DNA of 64,000 nt from JBEKYD01 sp052148435. Its GTDB lineage: Bacteria; Acidobacteriota; Terriglobia; Bryobacterales; Bryobacteraceae. The stretch is taken from assembly GCA_052148435.1 (NCBI GenBank), contig JBKQIF010000126.1, positions 5,010 through 69,009 on the forward strand, read 5' to 3'. Position numbers and translations under genes: made by a program. Within the stretch, counting starts at the first letter, position 1; each line of letters starts with the position of its first letter. This document shows positions 1-8,082 of the stretch, piece by piece. Below the pieces are notes generated by a model that searched no databases, was not told the origin of the DNA, and worked only from the letters and a program-made list of their open reading frames with translations.

Positions 1-483
1 TGCGATCGAGCCCGTTTCCCCCGGCGATTCCAAGCACTGCGACGGACCGGGGGCGGCAGCGTGCGAGAGTTGCCGCGAACAGCTTCCCCAGAACGCCTAG
101 CTGCTGGACGTCGGCTGACTGCATGTGCCCTTCGTAATCGGCCAGAGGCACGCTCAGCCACGGACTCGACATACTACGATGCTACGACTGCCGTCGGGCC
201 CGATGGGAAACGGTTTCCTACGCCGGCACGGCGCTGGCGGCGGGGGATCGCTGAATGCGGGCCGTCTCGGCTTCTTTCATGCGCGCTTTTTCGGCTGGAG
301 GCAGCAGCGCGGCGTCCTCAATCAGGCGGAACGCTTCGCCAAGCATAGCGGAAGCGTGTTCGTCTTTGGTTTGCAATCGCACGAGGGCTATGGTGATGAG
401 GCAGGAGCACGTAGCCGAGCGCGTTGAACATCCAACGGATGAGGATGCGCCGGTCGGGCAGATTGCGCATAGCGCTCCGAATC
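1..483. other. No intact gene; decayed coding DNA
   Basis: No reading frame here looks like a complete protein. On the minus strand, short stretches read like protein but shift frame: one frame at about 345-465 starts MRNLPDRRILIRWMFNALGY, and another at about 221-375 ends in a charged Ala/Glu/Arg-rich tail (AEKARMKEAETARIQ). This suggests the C-terminal remains of one gene with a frameshift. I could not identify the family. The segment lies directly downstream of the dehydrogenase stub at 484-609. Confidence 0.4.
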
Positions 484-609
484 TTAACAAGCGGAGATGG
501 CGCTAAGTAAGACTAATACGGGCGCGTAGCCATCCGCCGCACATAACCTGGCCAGCTCGGCCCCGATCCCGCCGGATGCCCCGGTGATCAGGGCCGCCGC
601 TCGCGCCAT
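484..609 (-). pseudogene. N-terminal stub of a short-chain dehydrogenase/reductase
   Basis: A 41-codon frame opens with MARAAALITGASGGIGAE. It holds the glycine-rich NAD(P)-binding motif TGxxxGIG of the SDR family at residues 9-15, followed by the usual first helix (LARLCAADGYAPVLV). After the second beta strand the similarity stops and the frame ends in TAA. SDR proteins are normally about 250 residues, so over 80% is missing. The ATG lies 2 nt after the stop of the upstream 81-residue gene, so the two were probably one operon. The Rossmann start is clear; the ancestral substrate cannot be told. Confidence 0.6.
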
Positions 610-611
610 GC

Positions 612-857
612 CTACTCCTTCTTCTTGAGCGAGGCGTCGTTATCGTGGATGAATTGCGTGATTTCCTCCGCCATACCGATCAACTTCTCCCACTGCTCGC
701 GGTAGAGAGTGACGGGGAACCTTCCCAAACCGTACACGGAAAGGCCGCCCTTCTCGCTGACCCGCATCGAGATCTGTCCACGAGTGGGGCGTTTCAGCGC
801 CTCGTTCTCTTTGCGCAAGCGCTCTAGTTCCGCTTTGAGTTCGTCTTCTGTAGCCAT
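612..857 (-). CDS. Small conserved coiled-coil protein of unknown function
   Basis: The 81-residue product starts MATEDELKAELERLRKENEA, an amphipathic coiled-coil-like N-terminus of about 25 residues. A compact conserved-looking core follows (VSEKGGLSVYGLGRFPVTLY, then EQWEKLIGMAEEI) and a charged tail ending in KKKE. I recall similar small proteins of about 80 residues in proteobacteria and acidobacteria, but no function is known to me. The ATG at 857 was preferred over an upstream start because the extra N-terminus lacks protein character and overlaps the divergent HAD gene. It is probably co-transcribed with the dehydrogenase stub 2 nt downstream. Confidence 0.75.
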   Translation of the reverse strand: MATEDELKAELERLRKENEALKRPTRGQISMRVSEKGGLSVYGLGRFPVTLYREQWEKLIGMAEEITQFIHDNDASLKKKE

Positions 858-920
858 AATTTGCGTTCCGTTTTCAGTGATACCACACCGGCGCGTGTTA
901 CGCTCGAATTCTACGGAATC

Positions 921-1556
921 ATGATCGGCCCGGACGCCATTCTCTTCGATTTCGACGGCGTGCTGGCCGACACCGAGCCGGTGCATTGCGCCTGCTGGGC
1001 GGAACTGCTGGCGCCGCTTGGCGTCACCCTGACGTGGGAGTATTATCGCGACCATTGCATCGGCGTGGACGACCGCGAGGTGGTGCGCGAGTTGGCCGCC
1101 TCCGCCCGCCCCCCGCTCGATTGGCAGGTTCTGTTCGCGCAATACCCTACCAAGAAGCGCATGTTCAGGGAGCGAACCCTCAGCGCGCCGCCGTTCGACG
1201 CCGCCCTAGACGGCCTGCTGGCCGAGTTGCATCGCGATTACAAACTGGCGGTGGTCAGTTCCAGCTCGCGGGCGGAAATCGAGTCGCTGCTGGTGGCCGG
1301 GGGCCTGCGGAAGCACTTCGATACGGTAGTGACCGGTGAAGATGTCACCCGCCACAAGCCGGATCCGGAGCCGTATCTGGAGGCCGCCAGGCGGCTGGGC
1401 GCCACCAACGCGATGGTAGTGGAGGATTCCGCGGCAGGCCAGGCTTCCGGCCGTGCGGCCGGATTTGAAGTTCTGGCCGTTAGCCAGCCCAGGGACGTGC
1501 CGGCCCTGGTTCGGAGCAGGCTGAGAAGGAATTTGGCCGCGGATGAACGCGGGTGA
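921..1556 (+). CDS. HAD-superfamily phosphatase/phosphoglucomutase-like hydrolase
   Basis: This 211-residue protein has the HAD subfamily I layout. The nucleophile motif is DFDGVLADTEPVH near residue 10 (first Asp nucleophile, second Asp general acid). A helical cap follows, then motif II VVSSSS near residue 112, a lysine in motif III (RHKPDPEPY) and motif IV VVEDSAAG. The DxDGVLxDTE signature and short cap match beta-phosphoglucomutase/phosphoglycolate phosphatase-like enzymes; the substrate cannot be fixed. ATG 921 was chosen because it puts the motif at the usual distance from the N-terminus. The gene is divergent from the 81-residue gene at 612-857, with only 63 nt between starts. Arg-rich C-terminal residues look less conserved. 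Confidence 0.85.
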   Translation: MIGPDAILFDFDGVLADTEPVHCACWAELLAPLGVTLTWEYYRDHCIGVDDREVVRELAASARPPLDWQVLFAQYPTKKRMFRERTLSAPPFDAALDGLLAELHRDYKLAVVSSSSRAEIESLLVAGGLRKHFDTVVTGEDVTRHKPDPEPYLEAARRLGATNAMVVEDSAAGQASGRAAGFEVLAVSQPRDVPALVRSRLRRNLAADERG

Positions 1557-1716
1557 GCACGGACGAGGAAATCCATGGAGCTATCTGCGTTCCTGTGGAG
1601 GAGTGCGGTGGTTGGTCATTGGGCGACTAGCGGTAGAAAAGTCGCCGCGGCAGCAAAACGGCGACGGACCCGACAGACCACAAAATGCGATGGTCTGTCC
1701 CACCTAGGGCTGCACC
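1557..1716. other. Intergenic gap with half of a palindromic repeat
   Basis: This 160-nt gap between two convergent genes has no coding potential. It contains a 9-bp hairpin (GACAGACCA at 1672-1680, TGGTCTGTC at 1691-1699) followed by CCACCTA. That is one arm of the repeat found in full at 23086-23177 and 26136-26226. A further inverted pair, GGCGAC with GTCGCC, lies around 1622-1646. Confidence 0.6.
1672..1706. repeat. Palindromic repeat, half element (family A)
   Basis: The arm reads GACAGACCACAA, then a short variable segment, then CGATGGTCTGTCCCACCTA. The right arm of the element at 23144-23177 is nearly identical apart from a few loop bases. Here the partner arm is missing, so this may be a solo or decayed copy. 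Confidence 0.65.
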
Positions 1717-4458
1717 TTATTGTTTGACTTCCGCTTCGATGGCTTCCAGTTCCTTGCCGGCTTCGGACCATTTGCCTTGGGCGGCCAGCTCGTTGTAGCG
1801 GCGGAGATGTTCGCGGACGCGGGCCAGCCTGGTATCGGCGGCGGGTGAGGGCGGCGCGGCGGACGTGGCGACCGTTGGCGTGCTGCCGGGCGCGGCGGTC
1901 TGTTGGACCGGTTGGGGCGAGCCGGCGGCGAGTTGGGCCAGGGCCTCATCGTACGTATCGGCGTAGATCAGGCGATTGCCGACGGCCAGCACCACCTTCT
2001 TCAATTGCGGCATGCGGGCTTCGGTGGCCTGGATATAGATGGGATCGACGTAGAGGAACGTATCGCCGACGGGCAGCACCAGGGTCTGGCCGCGCAGCAC
2101 CTGGGAGCCCTGCTGGTTCCACAAGGTCAGGTCCTTCGAGATGGTCTGGTCCTGATTGATGCGGGCGGCGATTTGCATGGGGCCGAAGATCAGCTCCTGC
2201 TTGGAGAGTTGCAGTACCACAACTTCACCCAGGTGGGGGCCGTCGCAGCGCGCGGCCATGAGGCCGATCAGGTTGTCCTTGTTGCGCGGGGTGAAAGGGT
2301 AGAGCAGCAGAAACTCGGCCTTGGTCTCACCGGGGAGGGTGGCCACTACGTAGGTGGGCGATTCGGTTTCGGCGCCTTCGGCCTGGCCGGTGCCCTTGCG
2401 GGCGAGGTCCCAGAGGTCCTCCTTGTTATAGAAGGACTGGGGATCGAGCATGTGATAGGTGCGGTAGATCTCGGCCTGGGTGCGGAACAGGGTTTCCGGA
2501 TAGCGGGCGTGGGCGCGCAGATCGGGGGGCATTTCCGAAGCCGGGTGGAAGAGAGTGGGGAACAGGTGCCGGTAGGCGCCGACGATGGGGTCGTTGGGGT
2601 CGAAGATGTAGAGGCGCGTTTCGCCGTCGTAGGCATCCACGGTAGCCTTCACGGCGTTGCGGATGTAATTCACGCGGCCGATATCCGGCACTTCCACGGC
2701 GCGCGAGTTGGGGTGCGCATCGCTGGTGGTATATCCGTCCGCCATCCATACCAGGCGGCCGGATTCGGTAATCACGAGGTAGGGGTCGGGGTCCCAATCG
2801 AGAAAGCCGGCCAGGGTCTGGAGGCGGTCGCGCACCTTGCGCCGGATGATCATGCGGCTGGAAGAGGTGAAGTAATCGGTGAGCAGGAAATTGGGCTCGC
2901 CTTCGCGAATGGCCGCGGCGGCGCGCATGAAGAACGAGGAGATCGGAAAGCCGCCCTTGCCCTGGTAGCGGGTGCGCACGTTGTCGTTGCCGGACGGATA
3001 GTTGAATTCCTCCTGGGCGGTGTTGACGAAGACGGGCTCGTGGGTGATTTCGCCGTAGTAGATCTCCGGCCGGGTGAGCTTGAGGCTGGGAGTGTGGACG
3101 CGCGGGGGAGCGTCTTCGATGAGCAGCACCGGCAATCCGTCCGGGGTAATCTGGCTGGCCGAGGCCAGGACAACGCCGTAGCCGTGGGTGTAAATCAGGT
3201 CGGGATTGATCCAACTGGAGCGCGCGCTGGGAAGCAGGTTGATATCGAGCTCGCGGGCGGTGAGCAGCACCTGGCGGTACTGGCCCTCCAGGGTATAGCG
3301 GTCGACGTCGGGGGCATGGAAGGCGTAATAGGGGCGGAGGGCCTGAATCTGGGTGATGGTATCGTGAAAGGCGCGCCAGTCCCAGAGGCGGACGTTATCG
3401 AGGGTAGATTTATTGCCCGCCATATCGATGGGGGCCTCGGGCCGGGCGTGGAATTCGATCTCGTGGAGTTGCCGGTCGAGGCCGAACGCGCTGCGGGTGG
3501 CGTGGATGTGGGTCTCGATGTACGGGCGTTCGAGCGAGATTTCGTTAGGCGCGACATAGAGCGCCGCGACCGCGCGGGGAACCAGGAATTCGACGACCAG
3601 CGCGAGGGCCATGGCGGCGGCCAACTTCCAGCGCCGCAGCCAGATCAGCACCGCGGCGGCGAGGCTGGCGACAATCAGCAGCCATTGCAGGGGCAGGCCG
3701 ATGTTCTGGTCCACCCAATCCACCCCCACCAGGAAGCTGCCGTGTTCGTTGTAGACCATCTGGTAGCGGCCGAGATAAAACTTCACCGCCATGGAGAGAA
3801 GCAGCACGACGGCGGCGCCGCGCAGGAATCCGGACTCCAGGCCGCCCTCGAGGCGCCAGACGTTGGGGTCGATCTGCGGTTTCTCGCGGTCCATGGGAAA
3901 ACTGTGGCGGAGCTGCCAGCCGCGCGCCCCGAGCCAATAAATCAGGATGGCGAATATGGCGAGGGCGAGCACGTAGCCGCGCAACATATCGTAGAAGGGC
4001 AGATCGAAGAGGTAAAACGAGAGCGGCTTGGCAAAAATGACGTCGTGCCAGGCAGTGGTGGAAACCAGGCCCTGGCCGCCGGCGTAGCGGATCACGGTCC
4101 AGTTATCGATGGCCGCGGCGGCAATCAGGTAAGACAGCCCCAACAGCAGCAGGGTGGAGATGCGGGCATACAGCTTATGGTCGCTCAGGCGGGTACCGGC
4201 AAACTTGAGCGCGCGGGCGTGCGCCACCCAGAGGATGGCGAAGCCCAGCAGAGTGGCGGCGGCCACCGGCGCCACGCCGTAGGTGAGCAGCGCGAACCAG
4301 GTTTCGAGTTGCCCCAGTTCCTTCCACCAGGCAACTTCGATGGCGAAGGAAGCGAGCGACCGGGCGGCCAGCGCCAGCACCCCCAGCGCGACCGCTACCG
4401 AGATCAGCGCGACGCGCAAGGCGTTGCCGTGCTTTCCTTCTATGGCGAATCGGGGCAT
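1717..4458 (-). CDS. UPF0182 family large integral membrane protein
   Basis: The 913-residue protein has about seven to eight hydrophobic segments in its first 330 residues, for example LISVAVALGVLALAA, LLGFAILWVAHA and LAIFAILIYWLG. A long extracytoplasmic domain of about 550 residues follows, with the family's recognisable core (RYQGKGGFPISSFFMRA, WMADGYTTSDAHPNS). This is the UPF0182/COG1615 arrangement and size. The function is unknown; many bacteria carry one copy. A Pro/Ala/Thr-rich linker near residue 850 precedes a charged C-terminal helix. A GTG at 4482 would add eight residues, but ATG 4458 fits the family better. It stands alone, convergent with the HAD gene. Confidence 0.9.
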   Translation of the reverse strand: MPRFAIEGKHGNALRVALISVAVALGVLALAARSLASFAIEVAWWKELGQLETWFALLTYGVAPVAAATLLGFAILWVAHARALKFAGTRLSDHKLYARISTLLLLGLSYLIAAAAIDNWTVIRYAGGQGLVSTTAWHDVIFAKPLSFYLFDLPFYDMLRGYVLALAIFAILIYWLGARGWQLRHSFPMDREKPQIDPNVWRLEGGLESGFLRGAAVVLLLSMAVKFYLGRYQMVYNEHGSFLVGVDWVDQNIGLPLQWLLIVASLAAAVLIWLRRWKLAAAMALALVVEFLVPRAVAALYVAPNEISLERPYIETHIHATRSAFGLDRQLHEIEFHARPEAPIDMAGNKSTLDNVRLWDWRAFHDTITQIQALRPYYAFHAPDVDRYTLEGQYRQVLLTARELDINLLPSARSSWINPDLIYTHGYGVVLASASQITPDGLPVLLIEDAPPRVHTPSLKLTRPEIYYGEITHEPVFVNTAQEEFNYPSGNDNVRTRYQGKGGFPISSFFMRAAAAIREGEPNFLLTDYFTSSSRMIIRRKVRDRLQTLAGFLDWDPDPYLVITESGRLVWMADGYTTSDAHPNSRAVEVPDIGRVNYIRNAVKATVDAYDGETRLYIFDPNDPIVGAYRHLFPTLFHPASEMPPDLRAHARYPETLFRTQAEIYRTYHMLDPQSFYNKEDLWDLARKGTGQAEGAETESPTYVVATLPGETKAEFLLLYPFTPRNKDNLIGLMAARCDGPHLGEVVVLQLSKQELIFGPMQIAARINQDQTISKDLTLWNQQGSQVLRGQTLVLPVGDTFLYVDPIYIQATEARMPQLKKVVLAVGNRLIYADTYDEALAQLAAGSPQPVQQTAAPGSTPTVATSAAPPSPAADTRLARVREHLRRYNELAAQGKWSEAGKELEAIEAEVKQ

Positions 4459-4613
4459 AGCCCCAAGGGTAGCACCGGGCACGCCAGGCGGCAGCCAACG
4501 TTGCGCCCCCCTCGCGCTACTGGGCGTGCCGATCCTGGCATTGCTCTTTCGTGAATGTTACCGTTACGCCGGTCCGCACCCCCGCCTGAAACCCTTCCCC
4601 TATCGCCCGATCC

Positions 4614-4922
4614 TTATAGGGCCGCTCGAGGCGGCGGGCCGGCAGGATCGAGAGTGATCTTGAGGCGCGATCCGGTGGCCGCCGCGAAACGCTCCAGGGT
4701 GCGGGTGGAGGGCTTAGAGCCGCCGCTTTCCAGTCGTGCGATGGCGGCCTGGGTTGTCTTCATGCGACGCGCCACCTGTTCCTGGGTCAAACCGGCACGG
4801 GTGCGCGCTTCGATCAGGGCGGCGGCAAGCGAGAACTCCTCCTCCAGCGCACCGTAGTCGCGGCGGTATTTGGGGTCCTTCATCCAATCTTTGTGCAAGT
4901 CGTCAACGCGGATGCGTGTCAT
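4614..4922 (-). CDS. HigA-type antitoxin, XRE helix-turn-helix
   Basis: The 102-residue protein has an N-terminal extension (LHKDWMKDPKYRRDYGALEE) typical of antitoxins paired with Gp49-like toxins. A Cro/C1 helix-turn-helix follows at about residues 40-90 (GLTQEQVARRMKTTQAAIA, then RLESG and PSTRTLERFAAATG). It should bind and neutralise the upstream toxin and repress the pair by binding the operator region. Its ATG overlaps the toxin's stop by 4 nt, giving toxin-first order as in HigBA. The last dozen residues are Pro/Arg-rich and probably disordered. Confidence 0.88.
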   Translation of the reverse strand: MTRIRVDDLHKDWMKDPKYRRDYGALEEEFSLAAALIEARTRAGLTQEQVARRMKTTQAAIARLESGGSKPSTRTLERFAAATGSRLKITLDPAGPPPRAAL

Positions 4923-5248
4923 CGTTCCGTTACCTCCTTTGCTCGTTCCATCGCCAGATCGATTTCGCGGCGAGGCGTTTTTTGGGTCTTCTTAAGAAAA
5001 ACCCTAACCACGACGACGCGGCGGCCCCTCGCGGCGACGTAGATCGTCCGTGAGATGCCGTCCTTGCCCTTCATGCGCATCTCCCACAAAAGGCCCTCCA
5101 GATGCTTTACATGCGGCTCGCGCATCTGTTCAAGACCGTAGCTCTGGATCAATTCGGCAATGCGTCGAAAGCGCGCTTTCATGTCGGCAGGCAGCGCTTC
5201 CACCTCATCCCGAACGCGGTCGTCGAGCAGTTCAACGGCCCACTGCAT
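4919..5248 (-). CDS. RelE-superfamily toxin, HigB/phage Gp49-like
   Basis: The 109-residue protein ends in the Gp49-like (PF05973) signature: LLWEMRMKGKDGISRTIY, then a hydrophobic strand, then VFLKKTQKTPRREIDLA. Family members are ribosome-dependent mRNA interferases that cut translated mRNA. Basic residues at the C-terminus (KKTQKTPRR) are as expected for RNA contact. A strong Shine-Dalgarno sequence, AGGAGG, lies just upstream of the ATG. The gene comes first in a two-gene operon with its antitoxin (4-nt overlap). A perfect palindrome 12 bp upstream of the start is a likely autoregulatory operator. It appears intact. Confidence 0.88.
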   Translation of the reverse strand: MQWAVELLDDRVRDEVEALPADMKARFRRIAELIQSYGLEQMREPHVKHLEGLLWEMRMKGKDGISRTIYVAARGRRVVVVRVFLKKTQKTPRREIDLAMERAKEVTER

Positions 5249-5259
5249 TCCCTCCTAGT

Positions 5260-5275
5260 ATTGCATTTTTGCAAT
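5260..5275 (-). promoter_or_regulatory. Palindromic operator upstream of the HigBA-like pair
   Basis: ATTGCA-TTTT-TGCAAT is a perfect inverted repeat with 6-bp arms, lying 12-27 bp upstream of the toxin start and just beyond its Shine-Dalgarno site. Antitoxins of this kind bind such palindromes over their own promoter. Assignment to HigA is inferred from position. The same bases lie in the leader of the divergent rpsO gene, whose start is about 80 bp away. Confidence 0.55.
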
Positions 5276-5358
5276 GTTCCCAGCGGCCCCGGCTTTCGTG
5301 CTATCCTGTGTGCGTACCAGAACGAGATAAAGAGAAGACAAGGAGTTTTACCCAGCGA

Positions 5359-5628
5359 ATGGCACTGGCGATTGAAGCTAAGCGGCAAGTTGTTTCCACC
5401 AATCAACGCCACAAATCCGACACAGGGTCGCCTGAAGTACAGATTGCACTGTTGAGCCAGCGAATTACGCTGCTGACGGGGCACTTCAAGACGCATCGCA
5501 AGGATCATGGTTCCCGCAGAGGGCTGCTGACCTTGGTCGCCAAGCGTCGCCGGCTTCTGACCTACTTGCGCGATAGGGACCCGGATTGTTACAAGGCGGT
5601 CCTGCAGCGCTTGGGCATTCGGCGCTAA
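5359..5628 (+). CDS. rpsO: 30S ribosomal protein S15
   Basis: The 89-residue product has the standard S15 length and signatures: THR/SER-rich start, DTGSPEVQIALLSQRI at about residue 20, THRKDHGSRRGLLTLVAKRR in the middle and LGIRR at the end. S15 binds 16S rRNA early in 30S assembly and often represses its own mRNA through a leader structure. The start at 5359 gives MALAIEAKRQ. It is the first gene of the classical rpsO-pnp pair; pnp follows after 142 nt. The 110-nt gap upstream is shared with the divergent toxin-antitoxin operon. Confidence 0.96.
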   Translation: MALAIEAKRQVVSTNQRHKSDTGSPEVQIALLSQRITLLTGHFKTHRKDHGSRRGLLTLVAKRRRLLTYLRDRDPDCYKAVLQRLGIRR

Positions 5629-5684
5629 TTCCGGAGGCGCGTGGCCTCGCAGCAAAACCACGCTGTCAACTCCAGTCTCATGGT

Positions 5685-5702
5685 GGCCTCCCGATGGAGG
5701 CC
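5685..5702 (+). promoter_or_regulatory. Hairpin in the rpsO-pnp intercistronic region
   Basis: GGCCTC-CCGATG-GAGGCC is a perfect 6-bp stem with a 6-nt loop, placed 68 nt before the pnp start. In enterobacteria the pnp leader carries a hairpin cleaved by RNase III for autoregulation. A similar role here is inference from position only. There is no following T-tract, so an intrinsic terminator is unlikely. Confidence 0.45.
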
Positions 5703-5770
5703 AAGACATGACTGGCCCGCGGGGAATTGCACTCCTTACGCCGGCCGAGGTTGGAGGTTTTAAGAAATAA

Positions 5771-7873
5771 ATGTTTCACACAGTTGAAGTTGACCTGGAC
5801 GGCCGTAAAATTACCTTTGAAACCGGTAAGATGGCCAAGCAGGCGAACGGCGCCGTTGTCGTTCGTTCCGGAGATTCCGTGGTGCTGGTATCGGCTTGTA
5901 TGGCCGATAAGCCCAAGGCGAATGCCGGATTTTTCCCTCTCACGGTGGATTACCGCGAGTACACTTACGCCGCCGGCAAGATTCCGGGCGGCTTTATCAA
6001 ACGCGAGGGCCGTCCCTCGGAGAAAGAAATTCTTACCAGCCGGCTGATCGACCGGCCGATTCGTCCGCTTTTCCCCGAAGGGTTGCTGCACGAGACGCAG
6101 GTCATCGCCATGGTTCTGTCGGCCGATCCGGAACAGGATCCCAACACGCTGGCGATTTGCGGCGCCGCGGCCGCGCTGGCGATTTCCGATTTGCCGTTCG
6201 CGCACATTCTGAGCGGCGTTCGCGTGGGCCTGAAGGATGGCAAGTACCTGGCCAATCCGACCTACACCGAATCGCGCGAATCGAAGCTCAATATCGTGGT
6301 CGCCGGCACCGAACAGGGCATCGTGATGGTGGAAGCCGGGGCGCAACAGGTCTCGGAAGCCGAGGTGCTGGGCGCCATCGAATACGGTCACGATTGCTGC
6401 AAGAAGATTGCCGACGGGATTCGGCAACTGGTGAAGCTGGCCGGCAAGACCAAGCGCGAATTTGCGCCGCCGGCGGTGGACCAGGAAGTCAGTGCGGCGG
6501 TCGAAAATGCCGTCCGCGGCGAGCTGACCGACGCGCTCGATACCAAGAAGTACGAGAAGCTGGAAAGCTACGCCCGGGTGGACGCGCTGCGCAAGAAGGC
6601 GCTGGAATCCTTCCCCGAAGAAAAGCAGGAAGAAGCGGGCGATTGTTATGACGCCCTGAAGGAGCGCATCTTCCGCGACGAGATACTGAAAAAGCATCGC
6701 CGTCCGGATGGCCGCGCTTTCGACGAAATCCGTAAGATCACGATCGAAACCGGCGTGCTGCCGCGTACCCACGGCTCGGCGTTGTTCACGCGCGGCGAAA
6801 CGCAAGCCCTGGTGACCCTGACGCTGGGCACCAAGGACGACGAACAGCGGATTGAGCTGCTGGAGCCCGGCGAAGCCTCCAAGCGCTTCATGCTGCACTA
6901 CAATTTCCCGCCTTTCAGCGTGGGCGAAGTGGGCTTCATGCGCGGGCCCGGCCGGCGCGAAATCGGGCACGGCGCCCTGGCCGAGCGTTCTTTGAGCGCT
7001 TTGATTCCCGACGATCAGAAATTCCCTTACACTCTGCGCGTGGTCAGCGACATCCTGGAATCCAATGGTTCGAGCTCGATGGCCACGGTTTGCGGCGCAT
7101 CGCTAACGCTGATGGATGCGGGGGTGCCAATCTCCGCGCACGTGGGCGGCGTAGCCATGGGTCTGGTGAAGGAAGGCGACGAGTACGCGGTCCTGACCGA
7201 TATCGCCGGCGCCGAAGATCACTACGGCGACATGGACTTCAAGGTAGCCGGCACGCGCGAGGGCATCACCGGCCTGCAGATGGATATCAAGGTACCCAAC
7301 GTGACCACCGCCATCATGAAAGAAGCGCTGGAGCAGGCCCGGCGCGGCCGGCTGTTCATTCTGGATAAGATGTACGCGGCGATCGGGGCGCCCGCCAGCA
7401 GCATGTCGCAGTACGCGCCGCGCATCTACACCATGACGATTCCGCAGGATAAAATCCGCGACGTCATCGGGCCAGGCGGCAAAGTCATTCGCAGCATCAT
7501 CGAGCAGACCGGCGTCAAGATCGACGTGGAGGACGACGGCACGATTCACGTGGCATCGGCCGACGAGGCTTCCGCCAACAAGGCCCTGCAGATCATCTCG
7601 GATCTGACCGCTTCGGCCGAAGTGGGCAAGACCTACCTTGGCAAGGTGGTGCGGCTGGTGGATTTCGGGGCTTTCGTCGAGATTTTTCCAGGCACCGACG
7701 GCCTGCTGCACATCAGCGAAATCGCCGAGAACCGCATCAAGGACGTACGCGACGAGTTAAAAGAAGGCGACCAGATTCTGGTAAAGGTGCTGGCGCTCGA
7801 AGGCAACAAAATCAAGCTGAGCCGCAAAGCCGTACTGCGGGAGCAACGCGAAAAACTGAAGCAGGCGAAGTAG
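5771..7873 (+). CDS. pnp: Polyribonucleotide nucleotidyltransferase (PNPase)
   Basis: The 700-residue PNPase has all expected domains: a first RNase PH domain (about 10-215, start TVEVDLDGRKITFETGKMAK), an all-helical linker, a catalytic second RNase PH domain (about 310-545, RPDGRAFDEIRKI, RTHGSALFTRGETQAL), a KH domain (about 550-610, IRDVIGPGGKVIRSIIEQTG) and an S1 domain (about 620-690, GKVVRLVDFGAFVEIFPG). It degrades RNA 3'-5' with phosphate and can add heteropolymeric tails. GGAGG lies 12 nt before the ATG, a rather long spacing. It follows rpsO in the conserved order. Confidence 0.97.
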   Translation: MFHTVEVDLDGRKITFETGKMAKQANGAVVVRSGDSVVLVSACMADKPKANAGFFPLTVDYREYTYAAGKIPGGFIKREGRPSEKEILTSRLIDRPIRPLFPEGLLHETQVIAMVLSADPEQDPNTLAICGAAAALAISDLPFAHILSGVRVGLKDGKYLANPTYTESRESKLNIVVAGTEQGIVMVEAGAQQVSEAEVLGAIEYGHDCCKKIADGIRQLVKLAGKTKREFAPPAVDQEVSAAVENAVRGELTDALDTKKYEKLESYARVDALRKKALESFPEEKQEEAGDCYDALKERIFRDEILKKHRRPDGRAFDEIRKITIETGVLPRTHGSALFTRGETQALVTLTLGTKDDEQRIELLEPGEASKRFMLHYNFPPFSVGEVGFMRGPGRREIGHGALAERSLSALIPDDQKFPYTLRVVSDILESNGSSSMATVCGASLTLMDAGVPISAHVGGVAMGLVKEGDEYAVLTDIAGAEDHYGDMDFKVAGTREGITGLQMDIKVPNVTTAIMKEALEQARRGRLFILDKMYAAIGAPASSMSQYAPRIYTMTIPQDKIRDVIGPGGKVIRSIIEQTGVKIDVEDDGTIHVASADEASANKALQIISDLTASAEVGKTYLGKVVRLVDFGAFVEIFPGTDGLLHISEIAENRIKDVRDELKEGDQILVKVLALEGNKIKLSRKAVLREQREKLKQAK

Positions 7874-8082
7874 CCTAAACGGTAGCGGGCCGGTGAGGGA
7901 CCGTCAGTCACCTGGCAACCGCTCCCTTAGTTAGGGGCCGTGAAGAAATCAAATCGCAGGCCGAAGGCCTACTCCACAAGGTCGGCAAGTGCATTGGAAC
8001 CTCGGTGGAGCAGGCGTTTACGCCTGCGCTTTTTCGGTTCGGCCGATTTTCTCCCAGCTACGGCCGCGGCAAGAACGGCGGC
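7874..8082. other. Gap after pnp with a REP-like segment
   Basis: This gap lies between convergent pnp and gpmA. It contains GGCAACCGCTCCCT at about 7915-7928, which also occurs twice at 8900-9110. A small hairpin (TCCCTTA/TTAGGGG-like) follows. No gene or T-rich terminator is visible. Confidence 0.4.

Noticed and set aside
1903..4554. Long plus-strand open frame (883 codons) opposite the UPF0182 gene
   Set aside because: It is antisense to a clear membrane-protein gene, its composition (Gly, Val, His, Gln, Asp) is that of a shadow frame, and no domain is recognisable.
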